A stretch of 64,000 nucleotides of DNA, taken from NCBI GenBank assembly GCA_031472005.1, contig PZJY01000001.1:682001-746000 (forward strand), written 5' to 3'. The position numbers were made by a program, and so were the translations under genes. This document shows, one piece after another, positions 24,201 through 35,571 of this stretch. The stretch's first letter is position 1, and each line of letters begins with the position of its first letter. Origin of the DNA: Tetracladium setigerum (Eukaryota; Ascomycota; Leotiomycetes; Helotiales). The notes under the pieces were generated by a model, which saw nothing but the letters and a program-made list of their open reading frames with translations, did not search any database and was not told the origin of the DNA.

Positions 24201-27200
24201 TCGATGCATCTTCTGCTTGATAGTGTTCAGTTTGATACTTCTTCATCACATGGATTTCAAACATGTTGGTATTCAGGGTCAACAGCTGGTAGGTTGGCAA
24301 TCAACAAATCGACTTCCTTAGATCTTCCAATTTCTCAAACATGTTGACAACTCCCCGCCCACCAGTGCGGCAATGAGAATCATCGGCCATATTGATCAAG
24401 ACAATTCAACCCGAGTGGAAGATAAGATGGGTAACACTCTGGTTTTCTGATGACCCGTTCCCGCAAATTGAACTGCCCTTGTGGTGTCTGAGCTAGGACG
24501 ACAATATGGAACGGTTTGTGGGAATGTTGATTTGATCACTTTCAGGGTTGCCCGTGGAGCATTTGAATAGGTCGCAGGTATGATTCATGCTGTACTTCCG
24601 TTGGATGATCCACGGCTCTGTGTACACGGCATACTAATAGAAGGCAGATCATATATCGAGCGATGCCGAGGACCCGGGAAACATCTGTCGATTCCTATGC
24701 AATCGTTGTGATTCTCCAACAATGCCCCCCTCCTCCCACCTCCAAAAGATTCCACAGATGGGCCACGTCGACAAGAATATGCAGAGCCGGTTTTGTGATC
24801 ACAATGTTAGGTTGACTTGGAGGAGAGATGGTGTGTGAGAAAGCCCAGCGCTTGTCCCATATAGTCCGTAGTAGTGCAGGAGACCCTCATGGAGACCGAA
24901 CGGTTTCGACACAGTGGGGTATACCGGGAAGAGCTATTTTTCCCTAAATAACCGATGAAATGTAGGTGTGGGTGTCTGGTTGTATGGTTGTATTGATATG
25001 TGATGGTAAGAGTGTTCATCGCGTGCTCCTTCAGAGAACCAAACACCAACGCTAGTTCAGTTCTTGAACGGCAAATTTCGGAATAGCAGGTCAACAAAGA
25101 ATAGGCCTCCGAGAAGCAACTCTGCATTTTATTAGTGAGCTCTGTCGTTGTGGAAATTTTGGATTCGATGGGTGGCAGGACTGACATGTTGGGGCTCACC
25201 AGATTCTCAATCTTGATGTAAGATTATCTCTTCCACCAGACGGTGAACCCACAACCACACGTGCAAGACGGCGACTAAAATCTCTCTGAAAGCCTTGGAT
25301 TTTCGAAATTTTCATTTCTCCATCCATATCTACGTGAGGGAGAGAAAAACCCGGCGCGATCTAATGATAGCCGCCAGCGGCTAGGTGCTTCCGCCAACGG
25401 TCTGCTCGTCCTCGACATCCACATACAGTTGAACAAAGTGACCCAAACATGCGGCCTTGAGAAGACATGACGCTGTCAGAATGGATCGAAAGGCTCAGTA
25501 TCTGGTGATAGCCGCCAGCGGCGCAGTAAACCTCCAATAACGTCTTTCCCTTATCCATTCGATGGCACATCATAGACGCGAACCACAGGAATCGTGCAAA
25601 GTCGAGGAACACTGATGATCCAGAGACCTAAAAGCGAAGCCTTGCTGATATCGGAGAGAAAGACAGAACAGAATCTTCTGGATGCGAAGTTGGAGAGAGA
25701 CCAGAACCAGAAGGGCTCAGTTCGTGAAAGTGCTGCTTGCACATTTCTGCTTGAGGGTGAATGTTGCCTGGCGATTTCTGCAAAGGGTGCACGATGGCGA
25801 GGAAACCGAAAAAGATGACCGGAATTCATGAGGAGTACGACTGTTGTGTTGCTGCTGCTGCTGCTACCATGTAGGTGATTGATTCCTGCCTTTAACGTGC
25901 GTAGGTGGGTGGGTGGGTGTGCCTTCCTGACTTTAAGTCACAGATCCATTAATTAGCATGGTACCAAATCTCGATTGCGAAAGGACGGAATAGAACCTGA
26001 ACCTCGAACTCTCGATTCTCAACGAACCCAAAGACTCGACCGACAAATAAACAAAACAAAAACAAAAACAAACCGCAATGAAGGAGGAAAAGGGCAAAGA
26101 TATTCTATGATAGATATATACCCCTCGTCTTCTCAAAAACAATAACAAAGTCCTCGCAGCGCGACCCATCATCGGCCTTTGATCAAAACAAGACCTCCCG
26201 ACCGACCCGACACGACAACACCGAAACAATACCGTAGAAACATATTTGCACCACTTGTCACTACAAATAGACTGATATTATGACTGAACGTGCATACGAC
26301 GTAGGAGATTGTTGCGAAAACAAGAAGTCTAGCAGATCATGAGGGTGTGGAGAAAGAAAAAGGACTTCCAGCTCCCAGTCTTATGAGAAAGTTGTTGCAT
26401 TACGCTGAATGCCTGGAGTGCTATAGAATAATGAAATATGTTAAGCCATCATCAAGCCTTATATGCTCACCTTTCTTCGTACATATTACGAATGGCTTCG
26501 TTGTTCAAGGGAGACGGTCAGACCGAGCGCGTCTTGCTCTGTGCCACTTCCACTTCACCCGCGCCTCTCCACAAACCCGAAAACGAAAATACAGCTGGCA
26601 AAAGCTCAATCCTGCCATCCGATGGGAGGAATGAATATTCTTCTCACTTGCGCATAAACTGACAAACTGCTTTCTCACGTAAGTGCTGCGCCATCATAAG
26701 AATATCAATCACTTTGCATAGCTGTATAACTCCCCCACCTTCAATAAAAGCAAGTCAAATTAAAAGTATCTCTGATCTTCATAGCTACCGTTGATTCATA
26801 TGTAAGTAACCACAATAGTCATTTCATCCCGTAGAGATCATATACCATAGCTACAAGGCAAACCATCAGAATATGCACATTGCCAACCCACCACACAGTT
26901 CATTAACAACCATTTTTCCATATCGCAATCTTCCTTTCCCATCACAAGTCTCTTCATGCAAATGCAAACAAAATGCCCATCAACAGAAAAAGAACAGAAT
27001 TTCGCCCCAGCTATGAAGGCCATGAATTAAATACTTTGTTGTGCATATTCTTTTCACCCCCCAAGTATGCCTCGTGTCAATTTAACTGGAGCAAGCTTTA
27101 ACAGATAATAAACTAGCTGGCCCCCATCGTGAATACGCCGTAGAAAATGAATAACAAAAAGGGTATGGCGAAACGCAATCAAATGTGCAAAGTTTTTGTT

Positions 27201-27383
27201 TCCTCGTCATCCTCGTCGTGACTAGTTTTCCCTCCCAAGTAACCACCACTGAAAAGTGGTAAGCAGCGCTCGAGCCATGATCTCATGGCCGGATATGTTT
27301 TCATCTCTCGCTTAAATAACCCATCTGGCGGGATTTTCCCATCTTTTGATGACCTCGTCGCATGAATAGGCGAATTCGATCTC
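21279..27383. other. 6-kb region with no gene seen
   Basis: The part just after 21278 is promoter and leader of the minus-strand gene; it holds GTACAGTA at 21589-21596 and TACTGTACC at 22312-22320. The rest has C-rich stretches (about 22495-22580), a 17-base direct repeat at 25.4-25.5 kb, a (CTG)n run near 25850 and GGTGGGTGGGTGGGTG near 25905, which could form a G-quadruplex. Open frames here lack domains or coding-like composition. Confidence 0.5.
25365..25522. repeat. 17-bp direct repeat pair
   Basis: The 17-mer TGATAGCCGCCAGCGGC occurs at 25365-25381 and again at 25506-25522. Its core GCCGC-CA-GCGGC is itself a small palindrome. The 124 bases between the copies show no gene. Confidence 0.75.
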
Positions 27384-29756
27384 TTAAACGAGACCGCTTG
27401 TCTCCAAGCCTTGAACAGCGGCGTAAGAGTAAGGGAAATCGACCAATCCATCGAGCATCCAATTAAGAGGATCAAAGACCTCGTAGTTGCTCTCTTGGTA
27501 ACCGACTCCACCACTCATTCCCATCATGCCATTACTTGACATTCCATGTTGTGGGGTGATGGATCTCGCTGCGCTGAGGAGCTGGTTTTGCAATTGGTGG
27601 GAATTGTTGGAGGCGAGAGTGTTATCAAGATGATGTGTTGATGAGGCAGACGATTCTGCTGCGCTGTCTGGATTTGTTGGGTTTTTGGAAACTGCTAGTG
27701 GAGCGAGTTAGTTTACATACGTTCGATTATGAGAAGTTTGGGAAAGTAAATGGCTCGCTGACCTTCTAGATTACGACCCTGAGACTGGAACTCTTCTCTC
27801 CAACGCCAGACGCAGTCAAATACTAAGCTCATACTCATGCGGCAGCGTACTTTTAGCTGGAGACTGTCATCCACAATTGTTCTTGTGTCATTACCGTTTC
27901 CGTTGTGTTGTAATTGACTTCGCTGCTCAACGCGTGCACCATTCCACATTTGAACCATAAGTTCGGCGAGGCGCCATGCAAGGTCATTATTGATGACACT
28001 CATACTCCGAATTGCTTGGATGGTGCGGTGAAATAGCTGACGGCCACGCTCGAAATCAATCTCCCTAGCGAAAAATGAACTGAGTAGTTTGAGAAGAGTA
28101 ACACATCCAGCAATGATCATCTGCAAGATATAGTTTGTGGCATAACGCAGAATACCACCGGTCATGTTATCTTGGGTGGGGGCTTCTAGTTCGAAAACCA
28201 GATCAAGGAATGCCGTCGCTGCTCTCCACAGACCCATCAGGTCGTCCATATATCCTTGTGTGGCACTAGAGTCGAAGAATGCAGAGAGACGCAGATGAAA
28301 TCCCGCTGCCTTGAGGTGGAGATCTATAATTGGGGACAAATCTTGACGGGACAAGATTGACACTTGTAATTCACCAAATTCCCTCTTATATACTCGAGTA
28401 AGCATCGCTCGGAGCTCGTCACCAGCAACCCCACGTGGATCACTGGCATTGCTATACATCTCCTTGGAGACTTTGTCGCAGAATCTTTCGATCTGCAGTC
28501 TTGCCTCGAGTTCTGCAGAGAGTGTAAATGGGCCATCATCGCCAGGTCGGACTGCCAAGGTCCAATCGTAGAGAGTGGAAGCCGGCTGGCCATAACCAGT
28601 TCCAATACTCTGTGACACAATATTACAGACAGCCCAAGTTGTTACTCGGTCATGCAGTTGTTCTCTGTTAAGCTCCACCGATACGCGAGAGAAGTCTTGG
28701 GTGTTATTCGGCCGGTGCAGTCCAATACCGGTTGCGGTCTTCATCATGACTCCACAAAGAATATGTGTAGGATCCGTAGACGTGGTACTGGTAGGCAACG
28801 GCCAAGCACACAGTATACACAATGCCTTGACTACGAAGTGACTGTTGGGTACTTCGCCGACGGTGGTCCAGAGCAACCTAGTGAGTGGGCCGGTAAGGTT
28901 TGATAACAGGTTTGGGTCGGTTGTGTATCGGCGAGATGCCACAGCTATTATCGTCCAAAAAAGGAGAGGGTGTTGTTGGTAGTACTGATCCGGGGACTGG
29001 GATGGTGACAAGAAGGGGAGATATGGATGGTAGAAGCACCAGAACTCATTGAAGAGGTGGTTGATCGCATCTTCAGTCAACCCGACCGTCTCAATCTCGC
29101 GAACTATGCGAGGAAGGTTGTATGAACCTCCTTGCTTGAGGTGTAATAGCGATGATACGGCCTCGTCAGATCCCATATATTGGTTGTTCCTCGCGTATAC
29201 GCCATTGGTGAGTGGGGATTCCAGTTCATCGTCCTCCTCTAAAGCGTATCCCTGGGCTTGAGCTCTTTGCAGATTCCTGCGCAGACGATCGATTTGCTTT
29301 TCCATCTCGGCATGTTTACTTCGCTTGCCGACTCGCTTGAAATTGGATTCGATTTTGCACTCCAGCTTCAATCGATTGCAACGCGAGCAAGAGGAGAAAG
29401 GATCCTGAACTACATCGCATCGTAGCTATCCACCAGATTACATTAGCCCTATTTTAAAATACAAAATACAATGGCATTGTGATGATCTGCCATCATCGAG
29501 AGCCGCATTCTTTTGTTGTTTTTGGCACCGGACAGGATTGACTCACCTTCTGCTGCCGGCATTCATTACACGCCCTCTTGACACCTGGCTGTCTGCGTCT
29601 ATCCTGCTCGTCGTCCTCGCCTTCGCCGCCAGTGCCAGGACTGCTTTCGAACTCGATTCCGCTTCTCTTCCTCTTGTAGGAGCCACCAGTTCCAGGTCTC
29701 ACACTGCCCGTAGGACTGGCTGCCCCACCACCCATACCTGCGTGGACCCCCTCCAT
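27384..29756 (-). CDS. Zn2Cys6 transcription factor, Leu3/War1-like
   Basis: Three minus-strand exons: 29756-29547, 29425-27763 and 27691-27384. The introns are 29426-29546 (GTGAGT...GATAG, phase 0) and 27692-27762 (GTCAGC...CTAAC...AGCAG, phase 1). Together they give 726 residues. The first intron splits the zinc cluster: RACNECRQQK ends exon 1, and LRCDVVQDPFSSCSRCNRLK then LEC begins exon 2, completing six cysteines. Next come VGKRSKHAEMEKQIDRLRR (linker and short coiled coil), a fungal-specific transcription factor middle region (FNEFWCFYHPYLPFLSP, LLFWTIIAVASRRY, GIGLHRP), and an aromatic/acidic end (VFDPLNWMLDGLVDFPYSY) that may be the activation domain. In yeast, Leu3 controls leucine synthesis and War1 weak-acid stress; the target here cannot be told from sequence. 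I start at ATG 29756 because the in-frame codons above it lack ATG. The gene is intact. Confidence 0.87.
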
Positions 29757-30223
29757 TGCGGCGGCATGCAAGATATTGCCGGATTAGATTGGCGTTCCTT
29801 TTGGCAGCAGCAACCGATCGAGGGAAGCTGGCCAGGGGTAAGTAGGTACTGATTGTTTTGCGTCGCGGCTTTGGGCTTCCGGTTTCGCACGACGTGGGAG
29901 TAGGATAGCGATATCGCTGCTCAGCGGGGTGTCGAATTCACTGAGGAAGAGCTGGGCAGCCAACTAACTTTTCACTGTGCAAGTTGCAGGAGGGTTGCCG
30001 TAGTCGACACTTGGGTGGTTTCAAGACGTCGTTGTGGCAGATCATTTGCCAAGCCTTCGGATATTAAACATAAACATCTACAGACTTCCTAACCTCTTCG
30101 AAGATAAACAACTCCCAACATAGATATCACGAAGCTGCTTGTCTAAAGGATACAAAAGCAACGACACTTATAATCTTCTCCAGTCTTCTAGGGACTACAA
30201 AGATCTTCACCCAGCGTCCAAGA
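29757..30223. promoter_or_regulatory. divergent promoter region
   Basis: 467 bases between the minus-strand zinc-cluster gene and the plus-strand small gene. I see no specific binding site that I can defend. Confidence 0.35.
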
Positions 30224-30568
30224 ATGCCGTTACAACCTCATCGTCCGCTCATCAAGGGTCCAATCCGGCCACCTCCTAAACAACCTATAAAATCTTCATA
30301 CACCCAGCTTCCAGCATCCAAGGATGATATGCTGACCAAAAATATGAAAAAGAAAGGAGCCACGGGTATGGACTACGTACCGAGATTCATTTTTGGTCTC
30401 CTACTAATATCCGGCATAGTTGAGTTCTCCTCTCGGGCTGTTGCACAACCTTTCCTTGACCCAAATATCTTACAGAGCCGCTTTCAAGCGAATGAGCAAT
30501 GGATGCTCGAACAGGATAAAGAAGCTGCAAAGGAGTCATCAATCTCCAGTTCTTCTCAAGCTCGTTGA
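30224..30568 (+). CDS. hypothetical small single-pass membrane protein
   Basis: A single-exon frame of 114 residues with a good ATG (AGAATGCCG). The first 45 residues are basic and proline-rich (HRPLIKGPIRPPPKQP), then KNMKKKG. A hydrophobic stretch FIFGLLLISGIV at about residues 64-75 could be one membrane segment. The end is polar, with SSISSSS. Composition is coding-like rather than random. It lies head-to-head with the zinc-cluster factor gene. No family recognised. Confidence 0.45.
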   Translation: MPLQPHRPLIKGPIRPPPKQPIKSSYTQLPASKDDMLTKNMKKKGATGMDYVPRFIFGLLLISGIVEFSSRAVAQPFLDPNILQSRFQANEQWMLEQDKEAAKESSISSSSQAR

Positions 30569-32157
30569 GATTGAAGATGAACATTGGATCACGTGATATC
30601 CACTTCCCCGGTCTGATCCGCTCGGAAATAATGGGGAACAATATATGGAGTATTGCGAGAACTTCGTCTCTTGTGATGCAGTCAGCATGCAGTCTGCAGT
30701 TGTTGGCAGCTTGGGATGGGGTTGTGACCTTTCCCCCACCTCTCAATTTGTCATGAGGGCTGCCACGACGATCTATTATTTGGCTCGCAATATTCGAGGA
30801 ACCCCTCCTTCCTATGATGCACATTTCCGCCAACCAGCTGTTTCCCTTACTTAAGAGTCTCAACATCAGTACACAGCACCAGCAAATACCCCGAGGTTTT
30901 ACAGTCGAAAATATGAAGAAGCATGGCATTTCGCAAATTTGTGTGCTAAACAAGTGCCGAAATAAATCAGGCTCTCGTACCTTTGCGTCACCACACTTTC
31001 AGTATTGCAATGACAATACCGTCTTATTGTATTGTTCTTATGGGTTAAATTCTTCAGAGAAGGATCATGAGGACATGGTAGGTATTTTCACATATCGGGG
31101 GAGAATTGAAGATGGATGCCAAGGTCCCGAAGTTCATCAAGCTATGATCTAATTGATCACCCTGCATGTCAATCATGGAGATCATGGCTTTTGACAGCCT
31201 CGGTTGAGACCGAGTCTTGCTAAACTCCCTTATGTTTAACTTCTGATATTGACTTGCCCTCACAGCAACAACAATTGTCACAAAGTTGCCTGACGGGCTG
31301 AAAATTCAAAAGCTTCAAGCGAAGCGCCGCTTTTCCTTTTGTTTTGAATATGAGTTAGGAAGAATCGATCGGGCCTTTTGGAGAAATCCACAAGAAATTT
31401 GGACCTTGTCAGAAATACACAAAAACATATGTAAAACGAGTTGGCGGCGAGGTCGAATTGAAGCTTTTGACTGCTCAAGTGAGCACGTGCATATTGAAGC
31501 TTTTGCCAAATGATGTCGTTGATATGCTGATCGGGAAAAGAAGTCACTTCTAGAAGAGTTGAGATAGGAATAACCGCAAGTCTCTACTTCTCCGGTCCAG
31601 TTCTTATTGGCCGCCTTCATAGACTTAACAAACTCTAGAAGTGTGGAGAAATCTCCACCTCCACATTGAGGTCATTCACTGGTTCATGACTTCTCAAAGC
31701 TTTCCACCATAGCCAATAAAGGTCGTGATGGCAAGCATCGGGATGCAGATCCCGGTACCTTACCGCAGCCTTAAATGTGCCACATTGAACCCTACTCGCC
31801 CGACTGACATTATTCTGTTGTGACTTCGGCGATCTTTTAACTTGATCATCCATCCCAAAAACCTACTGTAGTGATACTGGGATCTACCGCGAACTTTTGT
31901 CATGGAACCCGTGGACGATTGGGCAAGAGCTCGGGGATTCCCTTCTTTCAGGTGCGATCAGCAACTCGGCTGACGATGATTCCCCCAAAAAAGTTCAGTC
32001 CTTCTTTGAAGAATGCTGTGAGATATGTTTGTTGATTCTTACTTAAAGTTGCTCTTTCCCAGAGTCTGGCAATGTTTTAAAGTGTCGAAAACATGAATAC
32101 TTTTCACATGATTACCTAAACCAAAAATAAAACAAAAATTGCACCCAAAGTCCAGTT
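30569..32157. other. intergenic region, no gene seen
   Basis: 1.6 kb with no convincing frame or RNA gene. The last part is A-rich and forms the leader of the GH5 gene. Confidence 0.45.
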
Positions 32158-33665
32158 ATGCTTCATTTCAGTATCCTCCTACTTCTGGGCGCGAGTTTGA
32201 CAGCAAACGCCGGACCGCAATTGTAGGCTCATCCTCCTTCCACTACACTACAGTTCTTATGGACGGCTGACCGTATTAGACGAAGGCGAGAGCTCTCATT
32301 TAACTACAACGATGACAAAGTTCGTGGCGTAAACTTAGGTGGTTGGTTTGTCCTTGAAGTAAGTAAGCCGATGCAAACCCAGTCCAACGTCCTTCGGCGC
32401 AATCCCAGACTTTTTCACCAATATGTTGAAATCGGGGTGCCGCGACAATTCTCTACACAGATTCTGACTTCTTGTTAGCCATGGATAACTCCAAGTATTT
32501 TCACAGACCTCCCACAGGATCTGCCTGGTCGTGGCGATGTTGTTGATGAGTATACCTACTCACAAAAACTCGGAAAGACGGCAGCCTTGGACCGATTACA
32601 GAAACACTGGGACACATGGATTGTTGAAGACGACTTCAAAGAAATTGCTAAAGTTGGTCTGAACCACGTTAGAATCCCAATTGGATATTGGGCCGTGGCT
32701 CCTCGAGATGAGGATCCTTACGTTCAGGGTCAATTGGCAGTGCTTGACAAAGCGATCAAATGGGCGAGAACCTCCAAATTGAAGGTAATGCTGGATCTTC
32801 ATGGAGGTAAGTGAAGTCATGTCGGTTCTTGCACGTCGCTAATTTTCCCAGCACCCGGTTCACAAAACGGATTCGATAATTCTGGCAAAAGAGGAGATAT
32901 AAATTGGATCTCGGGAGGAAATGCACCACACACTCTTCTCGCCATCCAAAACCTCGCCAATCGATACGCAAAAGAAACAGACGTCGTGACCTCCATCGAA
33001 CTTCTCAACGAACCCGCCAACTGGGAAACGACATGGGCGCTATCAAGAAATTCTATTATGACGGCTGGGGAAACATCCGCACTGCAAACGGTGACACCGC
33101 AGTTGTGATGTCCGACGCCTTCCTCGATGTTCAGGACTACTGGAACGGCTTCATGGCCGAGGGAAGTGGTGTCAATCATGTTATGATGGACACACACATC
33201 TACCAAATCTTTTCCGATGGCGAAGTTGGCCGAAAACCTTGCGAACACGTCCAGAACGCTTGCGGGAAAGGTCCTAAACTTGCCGGTGTCGATAAATGGG
33301 TCATCGTGGGCGAGTGGACAGGCGCACAAACCGATTGCGCAAAATGGTTGAATGGCCTTGGGAAAGGTGCTCGATACGATCAAACCTTTGGGAATGAGAA
33401 TTATCATGGAAGTTGTGATGGTAAATATGAAGGGACTGTTGCTGGGTTGTCGGCTGTTGACAAGATGAATTTGGAGTACTTTATTGAGGCACAACTTGAT
33501 GCATACGAGCAGGCGGAAGGGTGGTTCTTCTGGACATGGAAGTCCGAATCAGCACCGGAATGGAACATGCGCGATTTAATCCGTGAAGGATTATTCCCAC
33601 AGCCGTTGACGAGCAGGAAACATCCTGGTCAATGTGGATCAGCTTGCCAGATTCCAGGGAACTGA
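32158..33665 (+). CDS. exo-1,3-beta-glucanase, GH5 family (frameshifted)
   Basis: Four exons: 32158-32222, 32280-32358, 32479-32806 and 32852-33665. All three junctions keep frame (phases 2, 0, 1). Exon 1 is a signal peptide (MLHFSILLLLGASLTANA). Then come VRGVNLGGWFVLE-PWITPSIF, NHVRIPIGYW, and DLHGAPGSQNG spanning an intron. Next are ELLNEP with the acid/base Glu, and VIVGEWTGAQTDCAKW with the nucleophile Glu. These are hallmarks of secreted fungal Exg1-type 1,3-beta-glucosidases, which trim cell-wall glucan. After NEPAN the frame breaks: the following residues (NDMGAIKKFYYDGWGNI) lie one base off. One more G in the GGG at 33023-33025 would make a 428-residue protein of normal length. No splice site explains the shift. 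Both catalytic Glu are present, so I read this as a probable sequence error, though a true recent pseudogene is possible. Confidence 0.85.
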
Positions 33666-34710
33666 TCTTTTGATGTGAGGGAAGTTTCTTGAATTTTCAG
33701 CAGATTGCAAATTTTCTTTTGCTACATTGTATCAATTTCATGGAGGTGATGACGACGTTACGACAATTGGGGAGAAGTTTTTAGGACAGTGAGGAATTGG
33801 TGGAGGATATACCCTTTTCAATCGTTCAGGGAGCCTGAAAGTTTAGCATCTAGCGAATTAAAAAAAACAAAAAAACAAAGAAGAACAGTCATGCACTTTA
33901 TGGAATTCAAATCCAATGTTTGTTGAAATCTTTCGGTCTAAAACCTTGCAAAAGAGTACAGGTCAGACGAAATCAAGTTCATACCTACCAACAACACACC
34001 AGTCCCCACCTTGGCATCATCGTCCCGAACTATGCATTCCTCTTCCCTGGCGTTCGATTTTGCTTCTTGAACGAACATTTTGGAGTTTTTCCATTATCTC
34101 GTTGAGGCTTACTCTCTTAGCTTAGAGCTATAAAACCATGCTTCTTTCTCGGCTTAGCGACCTTCTTGGGCAAGAACGAATAACCTTTCACGTCAACATT
34201 TTGTTTGTTTTAAACCACCGCCTTGTTCGTCATTACTGAATCAGCATCCATATGGCGTAAGCCACCTTTCCTCACTTCACTATGAACGCCTCACCTGCGT
34301 CCTTTCGAGCCTTGTCGTTGTTGAAGTCTGTAAAATGCTGTTGACTCGCTGAATGGTCAACAGCGTTTACTAGTTGCTCCACAACGAATAAGCTTAAATA
34401 AGACAGGCAGATGTAGGCTAGACTTGTTTCTGTGATAGAGATGGATTCACTTTGCCAGATTCTGTATCGTGATGGCGGATGGGGTGAATGGGGTATTCCT
34501 CCGGTGAAACTCAATATCTTCGCAGTGACAGTTGAATGGGGTCAGGTTTGTTGAGCTGCCTTCCTCTGGATATTTAATTGATCATCAGCCTTAGCAACAC
34601 TTCAACAAACAACGACACGACAACAATTGAATAGGCATACTTTAACATCTTTCAACACCCTTTCAGATCGTCTAACTTCCGATGCCATTTGTTCTTTTTT
34701 CAGAGTCAGC
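33666..34710. other. intergenic region, no gene seen
   Basis: About 1 kb. Nothing beyond short frames. A CTTTTTTCAG just before 34711 could be the acceptor of a 5' UTR intron for the next gene. Confidence 0.4.
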
Positions 34711-35571
34711 ATGTTTTCCACATTCTCTCGCCCAGGTAGCAAGCCCCTCACTCCTACCATGATTCGTCAAATCTGCCGGTTTCAACCAGTTGTTCCCCAA
34801 ACCTCCCGCATCCAATCCATTCACAATGTCAAGTTGGTTCAACTCCATGACATTCTCCACAAACCAATGTCGACAAGCCAAGAACTCCACACAAGAGCCA
34901 TTCTTGAGCACGAAAGCAAGTTGAGAAAGGCAGCAGAACGTGCAGCGAAGGTAGCCAAGCTGGGCAAATTTTGGTCGCAGGAGCCAGCTCGAGTGATGAA
35001 GGGTATTCGCGAGCGACAACATGCTGAACGATTTGAGACGGCGTCTCATCTTAAGCTGCAAAATGCTGCGGATCCAGTAAGTCAAGTCTCCCTCCAGAAG
35101 GGCCTCCAGAAGAAGAATTTCGGTCAGTTTCCAAATATTGTGGATGCATTCTTAATCGCCGAACTGCAGTTCTACACTCGCTATCTCGACTCAAGTCTCC
35201 GCAAACGAGGCGAGCCATTGCCAACACACGTTCATCCCAGTGAGACTATCACTGAAGATCAGCGGTATTGCTATGATACCCCTGAAGCTGTGTTCATGGA
35301 GGAGAATCTCAACAGTCCCGATTGTGGATTTGCGAAGGTTGATCCTTCTAAAATGAGGCATGTTCAACTGCCGGAATATGCTGAGGTTCCTCTCATTGAC
35401 CGAGCTGGATTTTCTGGCGCTTCTGTGAATAATTCGGAGTACGAGATGGAGCATGATGACGAGCAGATGCGTCCGGATGTTTGGGTTCGTCGATCGTTCT
35501 CTGTTGCATCGTCAGAATATATCAGTACTGATAACTCTAGTGGTACAGACCGCATTGAAGCAAAAAGATAA
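34711..35571 (+). CDS. hypothetical protein, function unknown
   Basis: A single-exon frame of 286 residues from ATG 34711 (AGCATGTTT). In-frame codons continue upstream to a TTG at 34627 but without ATG, and a TTTTTTCAG just before the start suggests a leader intron. The first 50 residues are basic with few acids (SRPGSKPLTPTMIRQICRF), which could be a mitochondrial presequence. A charged helix follows (EHESKLRKAAERAAKVAKLG). The rest is mixed, with an acidic C-terminal part (SEYEMEHDDEQMRPDVWVRR). I recognise no domain. Composition, length and a clean ATG support a real gene. Confidence 0.6.
   Translation: MFSTFSRPGSKPLTPTMIRQICRFQPVVPQTSRIQSIHNVKLVQLHDILHKPMSTSQELHTRAILEHESKLRKAAERAAKVAKLGKFWSQEPARVMKGIRERQHAERFETASHLKLQNAADPVSQVSLQKGLQKKNFGQFPNIVDAFLIAELQFYTRYLDSSLRKRGEPLPTHVHPSETITEDQRYCYDTPEAVFMEENLNSPDCGFAKVDPSKMRHVQLPEYAEVPLIDRAGFSGASVNNSEYEMEHDDEQMRPDVWVRRSFSVASSEYISTDNSSGTDRIEAKR

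Noticed and set aside
33020..33030. An intron or programmed frameshift to explain the GH5 frame break
   Set aside because: No GT donor or AG acceptor nearby and no slippery heptamer; the same kind of base loss recurs in six other genes.
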